A DNA stretch of 64,000 nucleotides from Juglans regia (Eukaryota; Streptophyta; Magnoliopsida; Fagales; Juglandaceae). The stretch lies in the NCBI RefSeq assembly GCF_001411555.2, contig NC_049905.1, positions 8,337,053 through 8,401,052 on the forward strand, written 5' to 3'. Positions 24,838 through 36,840 of the stretch are shown here, piece after piece. The notes beneath the pieces were generated by a model. It saw nothing but the letters and a program-made list of their open reading frames with translations, made no database searches and was not told the origin of the DNA. Each line of letters opens with the position of its first letter. Positions within the stretch are counted from its first letter, which is position 1. The position numbers were made by a program, and so were the translations under genes.

Positions 24838-25752
24838 CTAATACACCATCGGTGCCTTTTCAAGTGGTCTGAATGCTGTAGGGGAAGAAGCCAGCGGAAG
24901 TACCTGAGAAGAACTTGAAGGATACTGTGATAGATTGTGATGAAGCTCCCTCTTTTCGTTATTCCCAGCAATAAATTTGAGAAAAGATCCTTCCTTTTCT
25001 TCTGTCGCCACTGTCGAATCGGAAGGAAGTGAAGCCCCAGAATCCTGAACAGACCCAGAATTTTGAAGTGCCTTTTTCTCCGCTTCTTCCTTCCATCTTC
25101 TATAAAGTTTCTCCTCTGCATCCCTCAAGAACTTGAACGTTGGAGGGGGTGAAGATCTCAACCTGTTCAATTCTGCCTCTGCTGACGATTCAAAGAGAGG
25201 ATTGAATCCATGGTGGTGGTAAGAATCCAAAGAGTTCAAAGGAGGAGCCTTTACTGGTGGGGAAGCCAAAGGAGTAAGGAATGGGGTGTCAACAGTCATG
25301 ATAAGTTCACTCAAGCTCCTTGTTCTTGACCCTTTTCTGCTTCTATCATCAGACTCCAAATCCTCCCTAGTTTCCTCTTTGATTGTGAAGAGAAATCTTG
25401 GAGGGCCTGCGAGATTGTGCAGCCTCATGAGCTCAGCTTCCACACTTTCTTCCCCACAGGTCTTGAGCAGAAAGTCCTTGCTAGAACCCAGCTCCGGGTC
25501 CGGTTCATGACCAGTGGCATCTTGGTCTCTCACACATTCTCGAGTGTCGCTGTTTTGCAAAGAAGAGGGTCTCTGCCAGCAGATAAATTGAAAGAGTTCC
25601 TTTGCATATTTTCCGTAATCATCTTCAATCTCTGCGCTGGTGATTCTCTTCTTCCTCCACCATAACAAATAGTAAAGCTCCGCGACAAAAGCCAGGAGGA
25701 GGCACCCAAACACCAGGCTCAAACTAATGCCTATACCACTGAAAGATTTCAT
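24838..25752 (-). CDS. Single-pass membrane protein of unknown function, plant-specific, intronless coding region
   Basis: I choose the start MKSFSGIGISLSLVFGC (25752), giving 304 aa. The frame runs 49 codons further upstream, but that part lacks the look of a conserved N-terminus, whereas the chosen start leads straight into a hydrophobic anchor (residues about 7-30, SLVFGCLLLAFVAELYYLLW) followed by WRKKR, implying a type with a short N-terminus and a cytosolic body. The body has an acidic patch (EIEDDYG), the motif PPRFLFTIKEETREDLESDD at about 117-136, a Pro-rich stretch with TPFLTPLASPP, and a helical charged segment AEEKLYRRWKEEAEKKA. I recall similar MK-S-x-G-SLVFGCLLLA proteins across dicots with no assigned role. 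No catalytic motif is visible. Confidence 0.8.
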   Translation of the reverse strand: MKSFSGIGISLSLVFGCLLLAFVAELYYLLWWRKKRITSAEIEDDYGKYAKELFQFICWQRPSSLQNSDTRECVRDQDATGHEPDPELGSSKDFLLKTCGEESVEAELMRLHNLAGPPRFLFTIKEETREDLESDDRSRKGSRTRSLSELIMTVDTPFLTPLASPPVKAPPLNSLDSYHHHGFNPLFESSAEAELNRLRSSPPPTFKFLRDAEEKLYRRWKEEAEKKALQNSGSVQDSGASLPSDSTVATEEKEGSFLKFIAGNNEKRELHHNLSQYPSSSSQVLPLASSPTAFRPLEKAPMVY

Positions 25753-26510
25753 CTTTGACAAGAATTTCACATTCCCCAGAAGTAACTGATCTTGGACGCA
25801 ATTCTGCTTAAGATTCTCCCACTTCTTAAATATAAAATACAGTAAAAAGAAAAATAGAGGACAGAAATTGATAAAACTTTTGTAAAAAGTAGAACTCAAA
25901 GCCCACTACACCAACTCTAAAGAGAATTCACAAAAACCTAACCCAAGAAGTCAAGAACCCTCCCTATTCTTTTGAAATTCAATACCAAGATCTTAAATGT
26001 TGCCTGAAACATAATACAAGAAAACCAGGCACTGTTAATATTCTGGGCATAAGGAACCTCACCTTCTAGCCTAAGAAATCACCAACACTAGGCAACCAAT
26101 GAAAAACAAGAGCTTCGCTTATGTAGAATACAAGGATTGGAACACATTACACAGTGCAGTGAAAATCAGAGAGCGTAGACGAATTCTAAGACGATTTGTA
26201 ATACGGCAATGAGTGGGGAAATCGCTTTATACGATATCTTTTAAGGGTGCCATCGAAATGGTTGGAGAGAAGGCAGCAGCTCACATGGGTTAGCAAAAGC
26301 GTGTGTCCGATTTTAATCATAGTGTAATGCAAAATTAGTCGAAAAGCAGGTAAAAAGAAGGATTAAAACAATGATAAAAAAAAATAAGGGTAGGGATTGC
26401 ATCACCCACGCGGCCATCCACGTAACCTAATCTGAATAGAGAGGACAGCGCCAAAGAACACACCCGTCGCCCATGAACATCTAGCTGGGTTGGAGTTTTA
26501 ATACTTTTCG
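25753..26510 (-). promoter_or_regulatory. Leader and promoter region of the membrane-protein gene
   Basis: On the minus strand this region is moderately GC-rich relative to the flanking spacer and contains a possible short leader intron (CTAGAAG|GTGAGG near 26062, GTTTCAG near 26003). At about 60 bp it would be very short for a plant intron. No TATA box fixed. Confidence 0.3.
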
Positions 26511-28492
26511 TTTGGACGTACCTTATGGAGTTTTAAATTAGAAAAATTATAGTAAGCAATCCTACGCCAACCAAATGTGGAAGGAAAAAATAAATAAATA
26601 AAAGAGTAAAAAAACTCTTTAAATTATCGTAAGTTTTATATTTTAAGTTATTAAAATTTACGCATAACACATTTCAAACTACAGATTTTATTGAATTGGT
26701 CACTGAACCACTTCAATTGGCTAATTCAAACTGATTTAAAATTGTATTTATTTTTTAGTCGTCTAACAATTGATTTTTTTTTTTAATTTCTTGCAGAAAG
26801 ATTTGATCAAACTAAACATATATTAATTTTTTCATCCTTGTATTCAATAAGAATCACAGAAAAATTAGAATATAAAATATATAATTTTTTATTTTCTTTA
26901 GTTGAACAAAAAAAAAATTAAGCGGCTAAAATATGTGGTGGTGCATAAAAATTAATGGTTTTTATCCTTCTTTTATATGAGGAAAAAATATATGGACAAT
27001 TGAGGCAAAATACATTTATTACATTTATATTGAAACTAGTCAATAAATTTATATTTCATATTTTTTTATATATTATATTAAATGTTTAAATTGTATTATA
27101 TATAATTCTTAATAATTTTTATTAACATTGAAATAGTTAATTTAAAATTATTATGAATAGTTTATTTAACTTTGTTGAATCGTCCGATTCATTTAATGAT
27201 TCTTACCCGATTCTAAATCTGATTCCAATTTTTTGAGACTTTCTATGCATTATATGGATACCAGAAGAAATGGGGATGGGAGAAGAAGACGGTTCAAACC
27301 CAAAGTGCTCTGTGCTCTATGTCATAAGTCCTCATTTTCAGCATTTTGGTCTTGAGCCTCGTGCCCCGTCAATTACTTCACATACTCGGCAATCCTTTGT
27401 CTCTATCTCTTTATTATATTAATTTCGTATTAAAATTAATTTTATAATTTAATATATTAAATTAAATCATGTTAATTTATAAATTTATTTTTTAAAATTT
27501 TTAATTATTAAAATATTTCTCTTTAATATATAATAGATTTAAATTGGTATATCGTTCCAACAACTATAAAAGGAAATATATTAATAAATAACGTGACACA
27601 ATCTAGAATATTAAATCTTAGGTCTCAAAATTCATCTCAACACACTTAAATTTATTTTATCTTATCATTATAATTTTTTTAAATTTTTACATAACATATA
27701 ATAAATAATTTAATTTTTTTAGATTATAAAATAATATTAATATTAAAAATAATATTTTATTTATCTAAAATCATTTCAATTCATCTCTAAATTCAATCGA
27801 GTTCTAATAGATAATCCATTTTTCAATTTTTCGATAATTTAAGGATGCAATGAGTCAGTTTTGATAAGTTGAGAGTGCAAAATCAAAAATGTATTATGCA
27901 ATCTTGTTAGTTTGGGATTCCTGAAATGATGGTCGGGACAATCGAATAAAGCTCCTATCATGTCTTTTTTTTAAAAAAAAAAAAAGAAAAAGAATAAAGC
28001 TCCTATCGAAAACAGATGCAAAAGGCATAAATCCAACAGCGGAACACGGTAAGAAACAACCTATTATGCTTCACTACTTATGATTTAAAATAAAAACACT
28101 ATTTTTGTCTTTTGTAGACTTGGGATCTGATATAAAATTTTCGTCTGATGTTATTTTATTTTATTTTATCTTATCTTATTTTTAAATATAATTTAAATAT
28201 AAAATTTTTAAACTGATCATTATAATTTTTTTTAATTTTTAAATAAAAAATAATTTTAATTTTTTTAAATCTTTAAATAAAAATAATATTATTACAATAT
28301 TTTAATTTTATAATAATTTTTATTTAATTTTTTTTCTTTTTTAAAAATTTAAAAAATACTCAAAAACTATCTCACTATTAATTATAAAATATCTTATTAT
28401 TATTTATAAAATTTTTATCTCATCTCATTCTTTAAACAAACACTTATGAGGTTTAAGAACATGACAAATGTGTCCTTTCTTGAAAGGATCGT
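26511..28492. other. Very AT-rich spacer
   Basis: No gene. Two stretches (about 27618-27810 and 28120-28445) have GAGATGAG-family words (CATCTCAACACAC, CTCATCTCATTCTTTAAAC) and AT cores, and are probably decayed members of that MITE family. Confidence 0.4.
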
Positions 28493-28857
28493 GCTACAGC
28501 CCCCATTGGGGGCTCCCGTTGGGGGCTGTAGCATATATTGTATGTGTTTTTTTTTAAGTTGTTTTTTATATAATTTTTTTAAAAAAATAAAATAAATTTA
28601 AAATATTATTAAAAATACTTTCTTAATCAAGAAGTAAAAAAAAATTATTAAAAAATACTTTCTTAATCACGAAGTAAAATAAAAAATCATAAAAAAATAT
28701 TTTATATTTTACTTCGTGATTAAGCAAGTATTATTTAATAATATTATAAATTTTTTTATTTTTTAAAAATATTTAAAATCATTAAAAAATCTATATAAAA
28801 AAAATTAAAAAATACACATGATAAAATACACTAAAACTCCAGCGGGAGCTCCAGCAT
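28493..28857. mobile_element. MITE-like repeat opening with a 13-bp perfect hairpin
   Basis: GCTACAGCCCCCA at 28493-28505 is followed after 14 bases by its exact complement TGGGGGCTGTAGC (28520-28532). The far end (about 28835-28857) reads CTCCAGCGGGAGCTCCAGC, related to the complement of the hairpin's CTCCCGT/GGGGGC region. The interior is the TTACTT(A/C)(A/G)TGATTAAG AT-rich module shared with copies near 8.3 and 16.4 kb. Confidence 0.5.
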
Positions 28858-30130
28858 TTTCCTTCTTGAAAATCAGGGCAAAGCTAGAAGAATATAAAAA
28901 CGTTTATATATTTTTTAAAGGAAATGGATAATACCCTTTAAATTAGCGAGTATGAGGAAAGGAGATCTATTCCTATTTAATTGTTGAAAAATAATATTTT
29001 TAATCATGAAAATACACTTCAGAATTATATATAATACGATTATATATAATATTACTTTTAACTGTTACTGGTAAGAGTGTTTGTGGGACCTTAATATTGA
29101 AAAGGTGAGACCCCCGTTGTGTGTGGGATGGGATATGTACCGGACCGGAAAGGCCGAACATGTTAGGATCCATATAGCAGTTAGCTGGGGCTGGCCGGTG
29201 CAGTACAGGACCCCTTGAATTGATGCATCATATATCTATAAATGCTGAGAAGTCTAATCAATATTCTTGTATATGATTTGGCTAAATAATGAGAATACGT
29301 TGGGAATGTTTTGGAAATATAATTTATAGTTCTGGACTAATAGTTTATAGTTTAAATCATAATTTTAACCCTTTAAAATTGATTTATTGTTTAATAATTA
29401 TATATTTAAAACACTTTCAAATATATTATATTTATTCAAAAACAAATTAAAAAAAGTACTTTCTCAAATAGAAATGAAGATCATTTTATTTTTTAAAAAT
29501 TATGACCATATCGGCCTTAAAAATCTAAAATTATATTTATTTTAAAATTATATAAATATTTTCACCTATAGTTTTTTTTTTTTTTTAAATTAGAACTACA
29601 TTCAGTTTTATCTACAAAAGAATATTTGAGAAAAAACACGTACTTTTTAGATCATTTAAGATTAAAAAAATAATTTAATATGTAACATATAAACAATCTA
29701 ATTTATTTATTAAAGAGTTTTTAAAACTATTTAATCACTTTTTAAAACTTCTAACGCAACTCCAAACAAACCATGTGTATTATGCCAACATTGTTAGATT
29801 TTATTATTTAAATAAATATATTTTGGATATTTTGAATAAATTTACTTATTTTCTTATATTATCATAAGAAAATATAAGTTCCTTTTTTTAGACGAAACCT
29901 TCCTTAAAATTAAAAACTGATAAAATCTCGACCAGAGAGTGCACAAAGAATTTATAAGTCACAAAGGGACTAAGTAATGAACCCATTGCATTCAATTCTA
30001 TAATATAATTTCACTCACGAGGAAAGAAAACTTCTTAATGCAATTAAATTTCCAAAAGACAAATAAAGAACCCAATATAAATTGTAAATCGTTAGAGCAA
30101 TCCATTCGCATTTGGCTTCAAATCAAACCT
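28858..30130. other. Spacer
   Basis: AT-rich, except for a GC-richer island at about 29085-29225 (ACCGGACCGG, GGGGCTGGCCGGTGCAG). No coding frame, RNA gene or repeat ends were recognised. Confidence 0.4.
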
Positions 30131-30608
30131 TCATACAAACAAACATAGAGAGATAAAAGGGAGGAGAGAAAGTACTGTCAAGATAGCTAGCAAGAGAGGT
30201 GCAGAGCAAGACATCTTCCGGGCCAGCCCCCGACATGGAGATCTCTCTTTTCTGTTCACTTCAATAAACACCAAACAAGTCCTCCAAAGTCTCCTCAAAG
30301 TGACATTGGCTTCCAAAACACCATTTCCAAGAAAAAGATCCAGAAAAAACGAAAGCCGCACGCATAAAACTAACTCTCCAAACTCCACAAAATCACAATC
30401 AAACGCAATTTCAGCACAAACTCATATCAGCTTAGAGTCTGCGACATTTGATAATCTTGATCGAGGAAGAAAACGGAGAGAAGAGGGAGAGAATCGGCGA
30501 AAGGAAGAAAAACAGAGGAAGATGAGAGACGAACGAGGATATACGCGAGTCGAAGAGAGAGAAAAGAATGAGGGTATAGAAAATTATAAAATAATATTTG
30601 ACATGTAA
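30131..30608 (-). other. Unrecognised transcript-leader-like segment with short frames
   Basis: On the minus strand the sequence is CT-rich then balanced, like a plant 5' UTR. It contains an ATG at 30236 opening a 37-codon frame (starts MSGAGPEDVLLCTSLASYLD) that ends just after ATGAAG|GTTTGA, a donor-like word. A second minus-strand frame (30388-30131) ends with a hydrophobic run. I recognise neither. It may be a first exon whose remaining exons are gone, a gene fragment carried by a transposon, or chance. Confidence 0.25.
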
Positions 30609-31849
30609 ACAGTGACTCACCAACATTGGTGAGTCTTGTATTGTTACTGTAGCTCAAGTCTTGAGCTTTTGATCATTAGCTAGTCCAATGTGAAGGTTTT
30701 TTCTAACATCTAGCTAGAGTTTAGACTTGTATTGACATTTAGCTAGTCCAATGCCAATACTCTTATTAGTTTTGCATGTTTCCCTATTTTCCCTCACTCC
30801 GTGCACCTCATGTCTCTCAACGGTTTACTCTCTCTCCATAACCACTTTCTCTCCCTTTCACCGAGCCTCACTTCTCCCTAGTTACCTCTCTCTCTCTCTC
30901 TGCAACCAACCATCTCAGTTTCTCTTCCACACCATGAGCTTCTTCCTCCAACCAGCCAGTCAAAAACAAGCAACCACCACGACCTCATGGTGAAGTTCAG
31001 CAATACCTTCAGCCGCAACCCTCTATTCTTAGCCAAACCAAACGCACAAGCATCGCACACCTCATCAAACCAGCCGCTTACAACCTCTCGTTGGCCAGTT
31101 ACTACAGTGGATGTCAACCTTAAACCACCACTACTGCCCTACATTGGAAGCAAAACTGTAAGCCACCACTGTCTTTAGCCAACGACAAGTGCACGTCCAA
31201 ACCAATTCATGTGAAGCACTTCGAGCCCCTCTGTCCAACCGCTGCCCACGTCCAACACAAGTCCAATTGCATGTTGTTCTCCTCCATCAACCAATACAAA
31301 ACAAGCCTCCACGTCCCATGTTTTCCCTTGCCAAAAATAGAGTAGTTTTTTCCATCGGGGTGCTCAAGCCACCACGCTCTCTTCTCTCTCTGTACTCCAC
31401 CACGAGATGAAGCAACCTCCACCTGCAGGGCCATCGATGCCCACACAAATCCACTTAGTCTCAAACCTTCCTTGTCGCACGTCCAGTTTCTTCCACAAGT
31501 GAGGTTGTCGTGTAGGCTTCTGTAAGGATAATACTCATTTACTTTATTACCCTTGGTCTGTAGGGCAGCATCAATTTTGATCATCCTTTCATGTGCAACA
31601 TATTTAAGTTAGGCTTCATTTTTACCTTGGCTTACTAGTGGTGGGTTTGATTTTTAAATCTTTGAATTTATACATAAAATGTTAAGTGTTTAAATTATAT
31701 TACTATATATTAGTTTTAAAAACTAAGATTTTAGTAGTAAATAATAAAAGTAAATTTATTATTAACACTTTAAATATGAATAAGCCTATTTTATGAAACG
31801 AGTTTTTCACTGTTATTTAATATATTTAAATACAATATTTTAAGCGTGT
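30609..31849. other. Unassigned, relatively GC-rich segment
   Basis: 30620-30780 has repeated CTAGCTAGTCCAATG-type words and a GTGAGTC-CACCAACATTGGTG-GACTCAC-like inverted pair. 30780-31580 is CT/AC-rich with frames on both strands but no domain. The composition suggests the interior of a non-autonomous element; its ends were not found. Confidence 0.3.
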
Positions 31850-33110
31850 CGATCTCTCTGGTGAGTTAGATTTTTAAATTGGACTAGTTTATACTTATGG
31901 CAGAACACCACTATAAAATTTTGTAGTGAGCTAGGATGAAAAAAGAATTTTAGGTTTAGGACGTATGAGTTATTTAAGCATTTCAGGTTTTTAATTGTAA
32001 AGTACGTGCTTAATTAGAAAGTCACGCATGATTGGAAGTTGATGCAAGTTACGTGCATATTTATAGGTGACAATTGATATTCGATTGACACTGTTGTGAG
32101 AAAATTCAAAGAACTTAAAAAGTTCAGATAACTGGAGTTCTTATGCTAGACTTTACATAAAAAAAAAAAAAAAAAGAATTGAAGCTGATTTACGAAAATG
32201 TGCATGATATGTTTAAAAAGAAACGTGAAAAACAACATTAGTTATGTGTTCTGCATTACGCATGAAATCTGTATGAAAGAGAAAGTGTTTCTGACATGAC
32301 TAGTGTAGACATGAGTAATATTTTGACACGTTGTTTTCTAAAATGTGCAAAAGAACAAATATGAAATTTGAAATTTTTGTACATGTTATATGAAGATGTT
32401 CCGAATCCGTTTCTGACTATGTGAAAATGAAATGAATATGTTCAACACTTTGTTTGATATGATATATATGCGTATAAAAAATTTTTGGCATGACTTTCTG
32501 ATTATGTTATGATTATGATTCTGGTTATGATATGATGATTCTGATTCTGTTATATGGTTGGTACTAACATCTCTAATATGAGTGCACCCACTTTGGAAAC
32601 AAAGTGATTTTTCTGCATGTTCTTTCTTATGTGCATACTCGAAACTCCGAGAATGAATAAGGAAAAGTTTCATATTATGATACTATTTGGTTTAGCCACC
32701 AAAAATAGCACAACCCTACCATGGGTTAAACATGGTATATGATATAATATGGTGATATGATATGATACAATATAATATGATAAGATGAAAACGTTCAGTC
32801 ATGTTATGCCAAAAGGTCATTGATACAATATAATATGATAATATGAACAACTGATTTTTTAATATGAACAATTTGAAATGCTACACTGATTTTCTGATAA
32901 TACGTTTTGTGATTTGCATATTGAAACTGAAATGTTTTGGTTTTACATTCTAAACTCTCTAAAACGGCTCATATTTACATAGTAGTATATGTTCTTTGCT
33001 TACTAAGTTGTTGATAACTCATCTTTTATCTTCGAAACAATTTTATTAATATTCTAAAGCACGTCGAAAGGGATAAAATATTTTCTAAAAAAATTGTAAA
33101 TTATATCTTC
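31850..33110 (+). mobile_element. Possible decayed LTR-retrotransposon LTR sequence
   Basis: Features include repeated TGATATGATATGATACAATA words (about 32740-32850), TTGGTTTAGCCACC, and TTGCTTACTAAGTTGTTGATAACTCATC near the right. In my experience these resemble long LTRs of plant Ty3/gypsy chromoviruses. No paired copy, primer site or coding region is present, so this is a weak call. Confidence 0.25.
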
Positions 33111-33773
33111 TTACAAACTTGAGTATCAAAATTGAATGGAAGGAACGTTACGTTGTATAAATTTGAAAGTACCTTTTTTTGGCAGAGTACTGGAGGAATA
33201 TATATGCATGACTCCTTGGAGCGCTTGAGCTTTTTCGTCGTGGCCCACTTCCAAATTTTCAAATGTATACGTTGAGGGACTTTGAAAAAAGGGGAAAAAA
33301 AAACAAAGTAGCACAAGCAATTACTTTTTTGAAGAAGTTCAAAGAGTTGTTTACGAGGGAATGCTACCTTATATGGGTTTTTTGAATGGGATTTCCCGAG
33401 CTAATATCTCTAGGTACGTACTTTTCCATTGAAAGAAACGCGATAGCTAGACAAGTGGTACTATATCAAGATTTCGAGAGTGACTTAAAACTAGTATTTT
33501 GGTAGTGTTTGCTAATTATTTTGGTAGTGTTTCCAAAGGCTTGTGTGTGGCAATCAATCTTCCAAGGAGTCAGCAAGCTGGGGAAGGGGGAGAATGGGGA
33601 TGGGTTAATTACAAGATAATTTCGATCTTCATAGGGGACTAGATGGGGACTAAGGTAGGCTTGGCCACCACGGCAATACCTTCGATCATCCAACTAGTTA
33701 AATAACATGCCAAATGAAGGTACGGATCATAATTAACATATTGCAAATCTACGAAATGGGAATTGCTATTAGC

Positions 33774-33913
33774 GCTATAAGAAAATTGTTTATTTGTTGT
33801 CAGTTATTTCTTGAAAAAAAAAATACTTTTTATTAAAATGAGTCTATTCTCATTACAAATAATCATTTTTGTCACGAATAACTCGTCATAAATACTCGTT
33901 TTCATTTCAGTGT
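33774..33913. mobile_element. CACTA-type MITE
   Basis: Left end CTATAAGAAAATTGTTTATTTG and the interior words AAATGAGTCTATTCTCATTAC and AATAACTCGTCATAAATACTC match the copies at 7.2, 7.8 and 47.4 kb. The right end (TTTTCATTTCAGTG) is a decayed TTTTCTTGTAGTG. Confidence 0.6.
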
Positions 33914-34486
33914 AATGATGATATATTTAGCTCACACACCTATCAAAAGCAAAGGAAAAATTAGTAGTATGTTAGTTTCTTAACATGTATATATATCTTT
34001 GTTTGTTAATTTAAAATTAGTAGTATGCTAGTTTTCTAATGTGTATGCTTTTGTTTTCACAACTTATACCATTTGATTTTGACACAATTCTTTAATTTGT
34101 ATTTTTTCACTCAAGCAAAGTTTGTGAGATTTCTCATCTTTGGCATAGAAACAAAGGAGAGTAAGGCAATAGAACTATAGAAGAACATGTTGCTTAACCA
34201 AAATTAGTCTATAATGCCTTAAGATATTGCCAACTTAGTTTGATTATTTTTCATTTATTAAAATTAGTTTTTCTTATGCATCGCTTTTTAAGTTTACAAG
34301 TAATATGACCCAAAAACAGAAATGGGCTTTTAACCCAAGATTGATAAGGGCTGATCGAGCTCTAAACTTTGAGGCCATATCCTCCCCAGCGCAACCAATA
34401 AAATCGAAACTTTTTTTTTTTGAAAAAAAAAAAATGAAGATCCGTACTTATGAGTTTTAAAGTTCATTTAACCGGAGAGGAATATT

Positions 34487-34654
34487 AGGTATAAGTTTTA
34501 AATAGATAAATTTTATATAATTTTTTTATAAAAAATTAAGTCTTATTAATAAAAAATAGTTTTTTTTTTATTTTTTTAAAAATGAAATCTACTTTTTTTA
34601 AAAGTGGGCTTATATGTGATTTGTCTATTTAGAACTCGTATAAATTATTTATCT
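34487..34654. repeat. Short dispersed repeat (copy 2 of 2)
   Basis: Matches the repeat at 18763-18912 in order and content: TAAGTTTTAAATAGA at the left, AAGTCTTATTAATAAAAAATAG in the middle, TTTAAAAGTGGGC and TCTATTTAGAACTCG at the right. The ends are inverted versions of each other. Confidence 0.5.
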
Positions 34655-35045
34655 TAACCTAATGTGTATGTTCGAAACGTGTTTATTAAGCCAATTGGGC
34701 TTCTTAATATATCATTGGGCTCAGGCAAGGAGTTAAAAAAAAAAAAAGAAGGGGGAGCCTTGGTAACATATAAATTTCAGGTTCATAACGTATATTTATG
34801 ACAATTATTTCGGGTTGAAAAATGATACGTGCTGGTTTAAGGTTACAAATTTCAGCCTTTTAAAAAAAAAATAATAATGTTATCTATTTTCCTTCAACCA
34901 TTATCTTGTTTAATATTTCTTGACGTGACATTAAATAATTGGTAGACAAGTTAAACATAACAAATTATTTTCAATCATTTAATGATTTATCATAAAATGA
35001 TGAGATAGTGAGGAAAAAAGAATAATGGGCAGCATTATTCTTTAA

Positions 35046-35247
35046 AAAAAGAAAAATTCTATTTACCATCCTCATATCACACACTACACATAATTTTGTT
35101 ATATTTTTATTTTCTTTCTCTTACTAAATGTGTACTGTATGGATGATGAGTAGAAGAAATCAATTAACTTATGAAGAATAAAACCAAATAAATAAATAAA
35201 TAAGTGTAGTATGTAGTGTGTGTGATGATGACTAGCAAAACTCTTTA
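35046..35247. repeat. Short dispersed repeat (copy 2 of 2)
   Basis: Same order of words as the repeat at 21769-21967: AAAAATTCTATTTACCATC, ATCACACACTACACATAA, TTACTAAATGTGTACTGTATGG, GTAGTATGTAGTGTGTGTGAT, CTAGCAAAACTCT. Confidence 0.55.
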
Positions 35248-35409
35248 AAAAAGTAAATCCACTTGATAAAATTTACTTTTTATGATGAGTGTACATGACT
35301 TGCTTGCAGTTCTAGACATAGCTTGCATACTCCTTTTCAATGGTAGCCTTTCTCCAACCTAGCTTACATGAATTCGGCCCTCCTCATCCTTCTTCCCTGA
35401 CTTTAGTGG

Positions 35410-35725
35410 TGGAACCAGGATTTTACTACGATAAAAAATGATAAAATTGTGATCCAATTAGGGCTAGAACAAACCACAAGTTTTATATTCTTTCTGATTA
35501 TTCAAAATAAACTACAGACCCCAGTATTTATATCCATGGACTCCTGACTATGTACGAAAACCTACTCCTATTCAAATTAGAATAACAATAATAATCTATT
35601 CAAATTAGAATAACAATAACAATCTTAATTGACATGAACTAGTTTAAAGCAATAAAACAACTAACATCCATAATAATTCTTCCTAGAATAAAACACAACT
35701 CCACCCCATTTCATGTTCTATTCCA
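35410..35725 (-). repeat. 3' LTR of the gag-only element
   Basis: Aligns with 36841-37151. It shares AAAAAATGATAAAATTGTGA, AAGTTTTATATTCTTT, TTAGAATAACAATAACAATC and AATAAAACACAACT, with scattered substitutions and a short duplication of a CAAATTAGAATAACAATA word. Confidence 0.8.
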
Positions 35726-35781
35726 TTGCGGCTTCTCTACTTCGTGGTAGACTTCCAAGATCCGTTTCCATTATTCCTCTC

Positions 35782-36731
35782 CTATTCCATGACAACCTTG
35801 TCCTTGAGGTGCAACCATGAAAACTGTCCTTTTAATGGCACCGTTTCTTTCCACTTTGCATCTTCCACTGTTTCGAGGAGGAAGACTTGAGGCGTCCGAC
35901 ACTTGTGTCTCGGTGTGAACCTTTCATCGCAATTGAAACATAGCCCTTTCTCCCACTTCTTCTGCATCTTCTTCCAGCTTAATCTTTTGGACTCCAAATT
36001 GTTGTTATTACGTTTTGCAGGAGACGTAGCGACCGCTTGAAGGGCCATTGTTGCTTGAACCGGTGTTTGACACCATTCTAGATGTGTACTTTCCCTTTGC
36101 TTACTTAACTGATCATCTCTCATCCTTGCCAATTTAATGGTCTCACGTAGTGTTTTTGGCTTGAACATCCGAATGTCCGCAGCGATTTTGTCCTTCAATC
36201 CTCCCAAAAACGTGCCTTTTGAGGCCAACCAACCACTCTGGTTGCTAAGCATTCATACTCACGTTGATAATCTTGGAGAGATCCAGTTTGACGAATCCAA
36301 GACAATGCTTCATCAAAGTCCTCGTACTTGGTTGGTCCAAACTGCACAAATATTTCATGCACAAAGTCATCCCAGGTGATGAACTTTTCTTTCTCCTTGT
36401 AGACTCGTTGAACCCACTGCCACCATACATTCGCCTCACCTTCTAAGTGGAAGGAGCCTAATCTCACCTTATGATCCTCGGCAATGCCTTGAAATTCAAA
36501 GAATTGTACAACTTGGTTTACTCACATCGTTGGATCATCACCAGAGTGACGTGGAAAGTCCATCTTAAACTGTCTTGGATGGAATTGTTGGTGTCCTCCT
36601 TCTCCTTGGTGCGGAATCTGTGAGTGTGACCCCATTTCTTCATGCTTTGAAGAGTCTTTGTTTAGCCGACGGAAAGGTTGCTCTTGTGATGCCTCCAAAA
36701 ACTCCTTGATTGCCTTCAAACTTTCTTCCAT
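35782..36731 (-). pseudogene. Ty3/gypsy-type Gag, broken
   Basis: Three frame segments in order. First is a charged N-terminus (36731-36522) ending GDDPTM and a TGA where the family has Trp. Second is the capsid-like part with FHLEGEANVWWQWVQ and TWDDFVHEIFVQFGP, ending WPQKARFWED. Third, after a frameshift, is TFLGGLKDKIAADIR followed by a CX2CX4HX4C knuckle (CFNCDERFTPRHKC) and a stop at 35782. The order and motifs are those of plant gypsy Gag (Retrotrans_gag plus zinc knuckle). At least one in-frame stop and one frameshift make it non-functional. Confidence 0.8.
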
Positions 36732-36824
36732 TGCTTGAAGCTGTGAACTAACGCCTTTAGCCCCTTCCTACACCTCATGCAAACTGTATTCCAAGCTTTC
36801 AAGACATTCCTTAGTCGTAGCTAT

Positions 36825-36836
36825 GCTCTGATACCA
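36825..36836 (-). other. Primer binding site of the gag-only element
   Basis: Reads TGGTATCAGAGC on the minus strand, complementary to the 3' end of plant initiator tRNA-Met, four bases inside the 5' LTR. Intact. Confidence 0.85.
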
Positions 36837-36840
36837 CTAA

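Noticed and set aside
25286..25665. Two plus-strand frames of 74 and 82 codons
   Set aside because: Antisense shadows of the membrane-protein gene.
30300..30608. 102-codon plus-strand frame, Lys/Arg/Glu-rich
   Set aside because: Complement of the CT-rich leader-like segment; composition is that of GA-rich DNA, not a protein domain.
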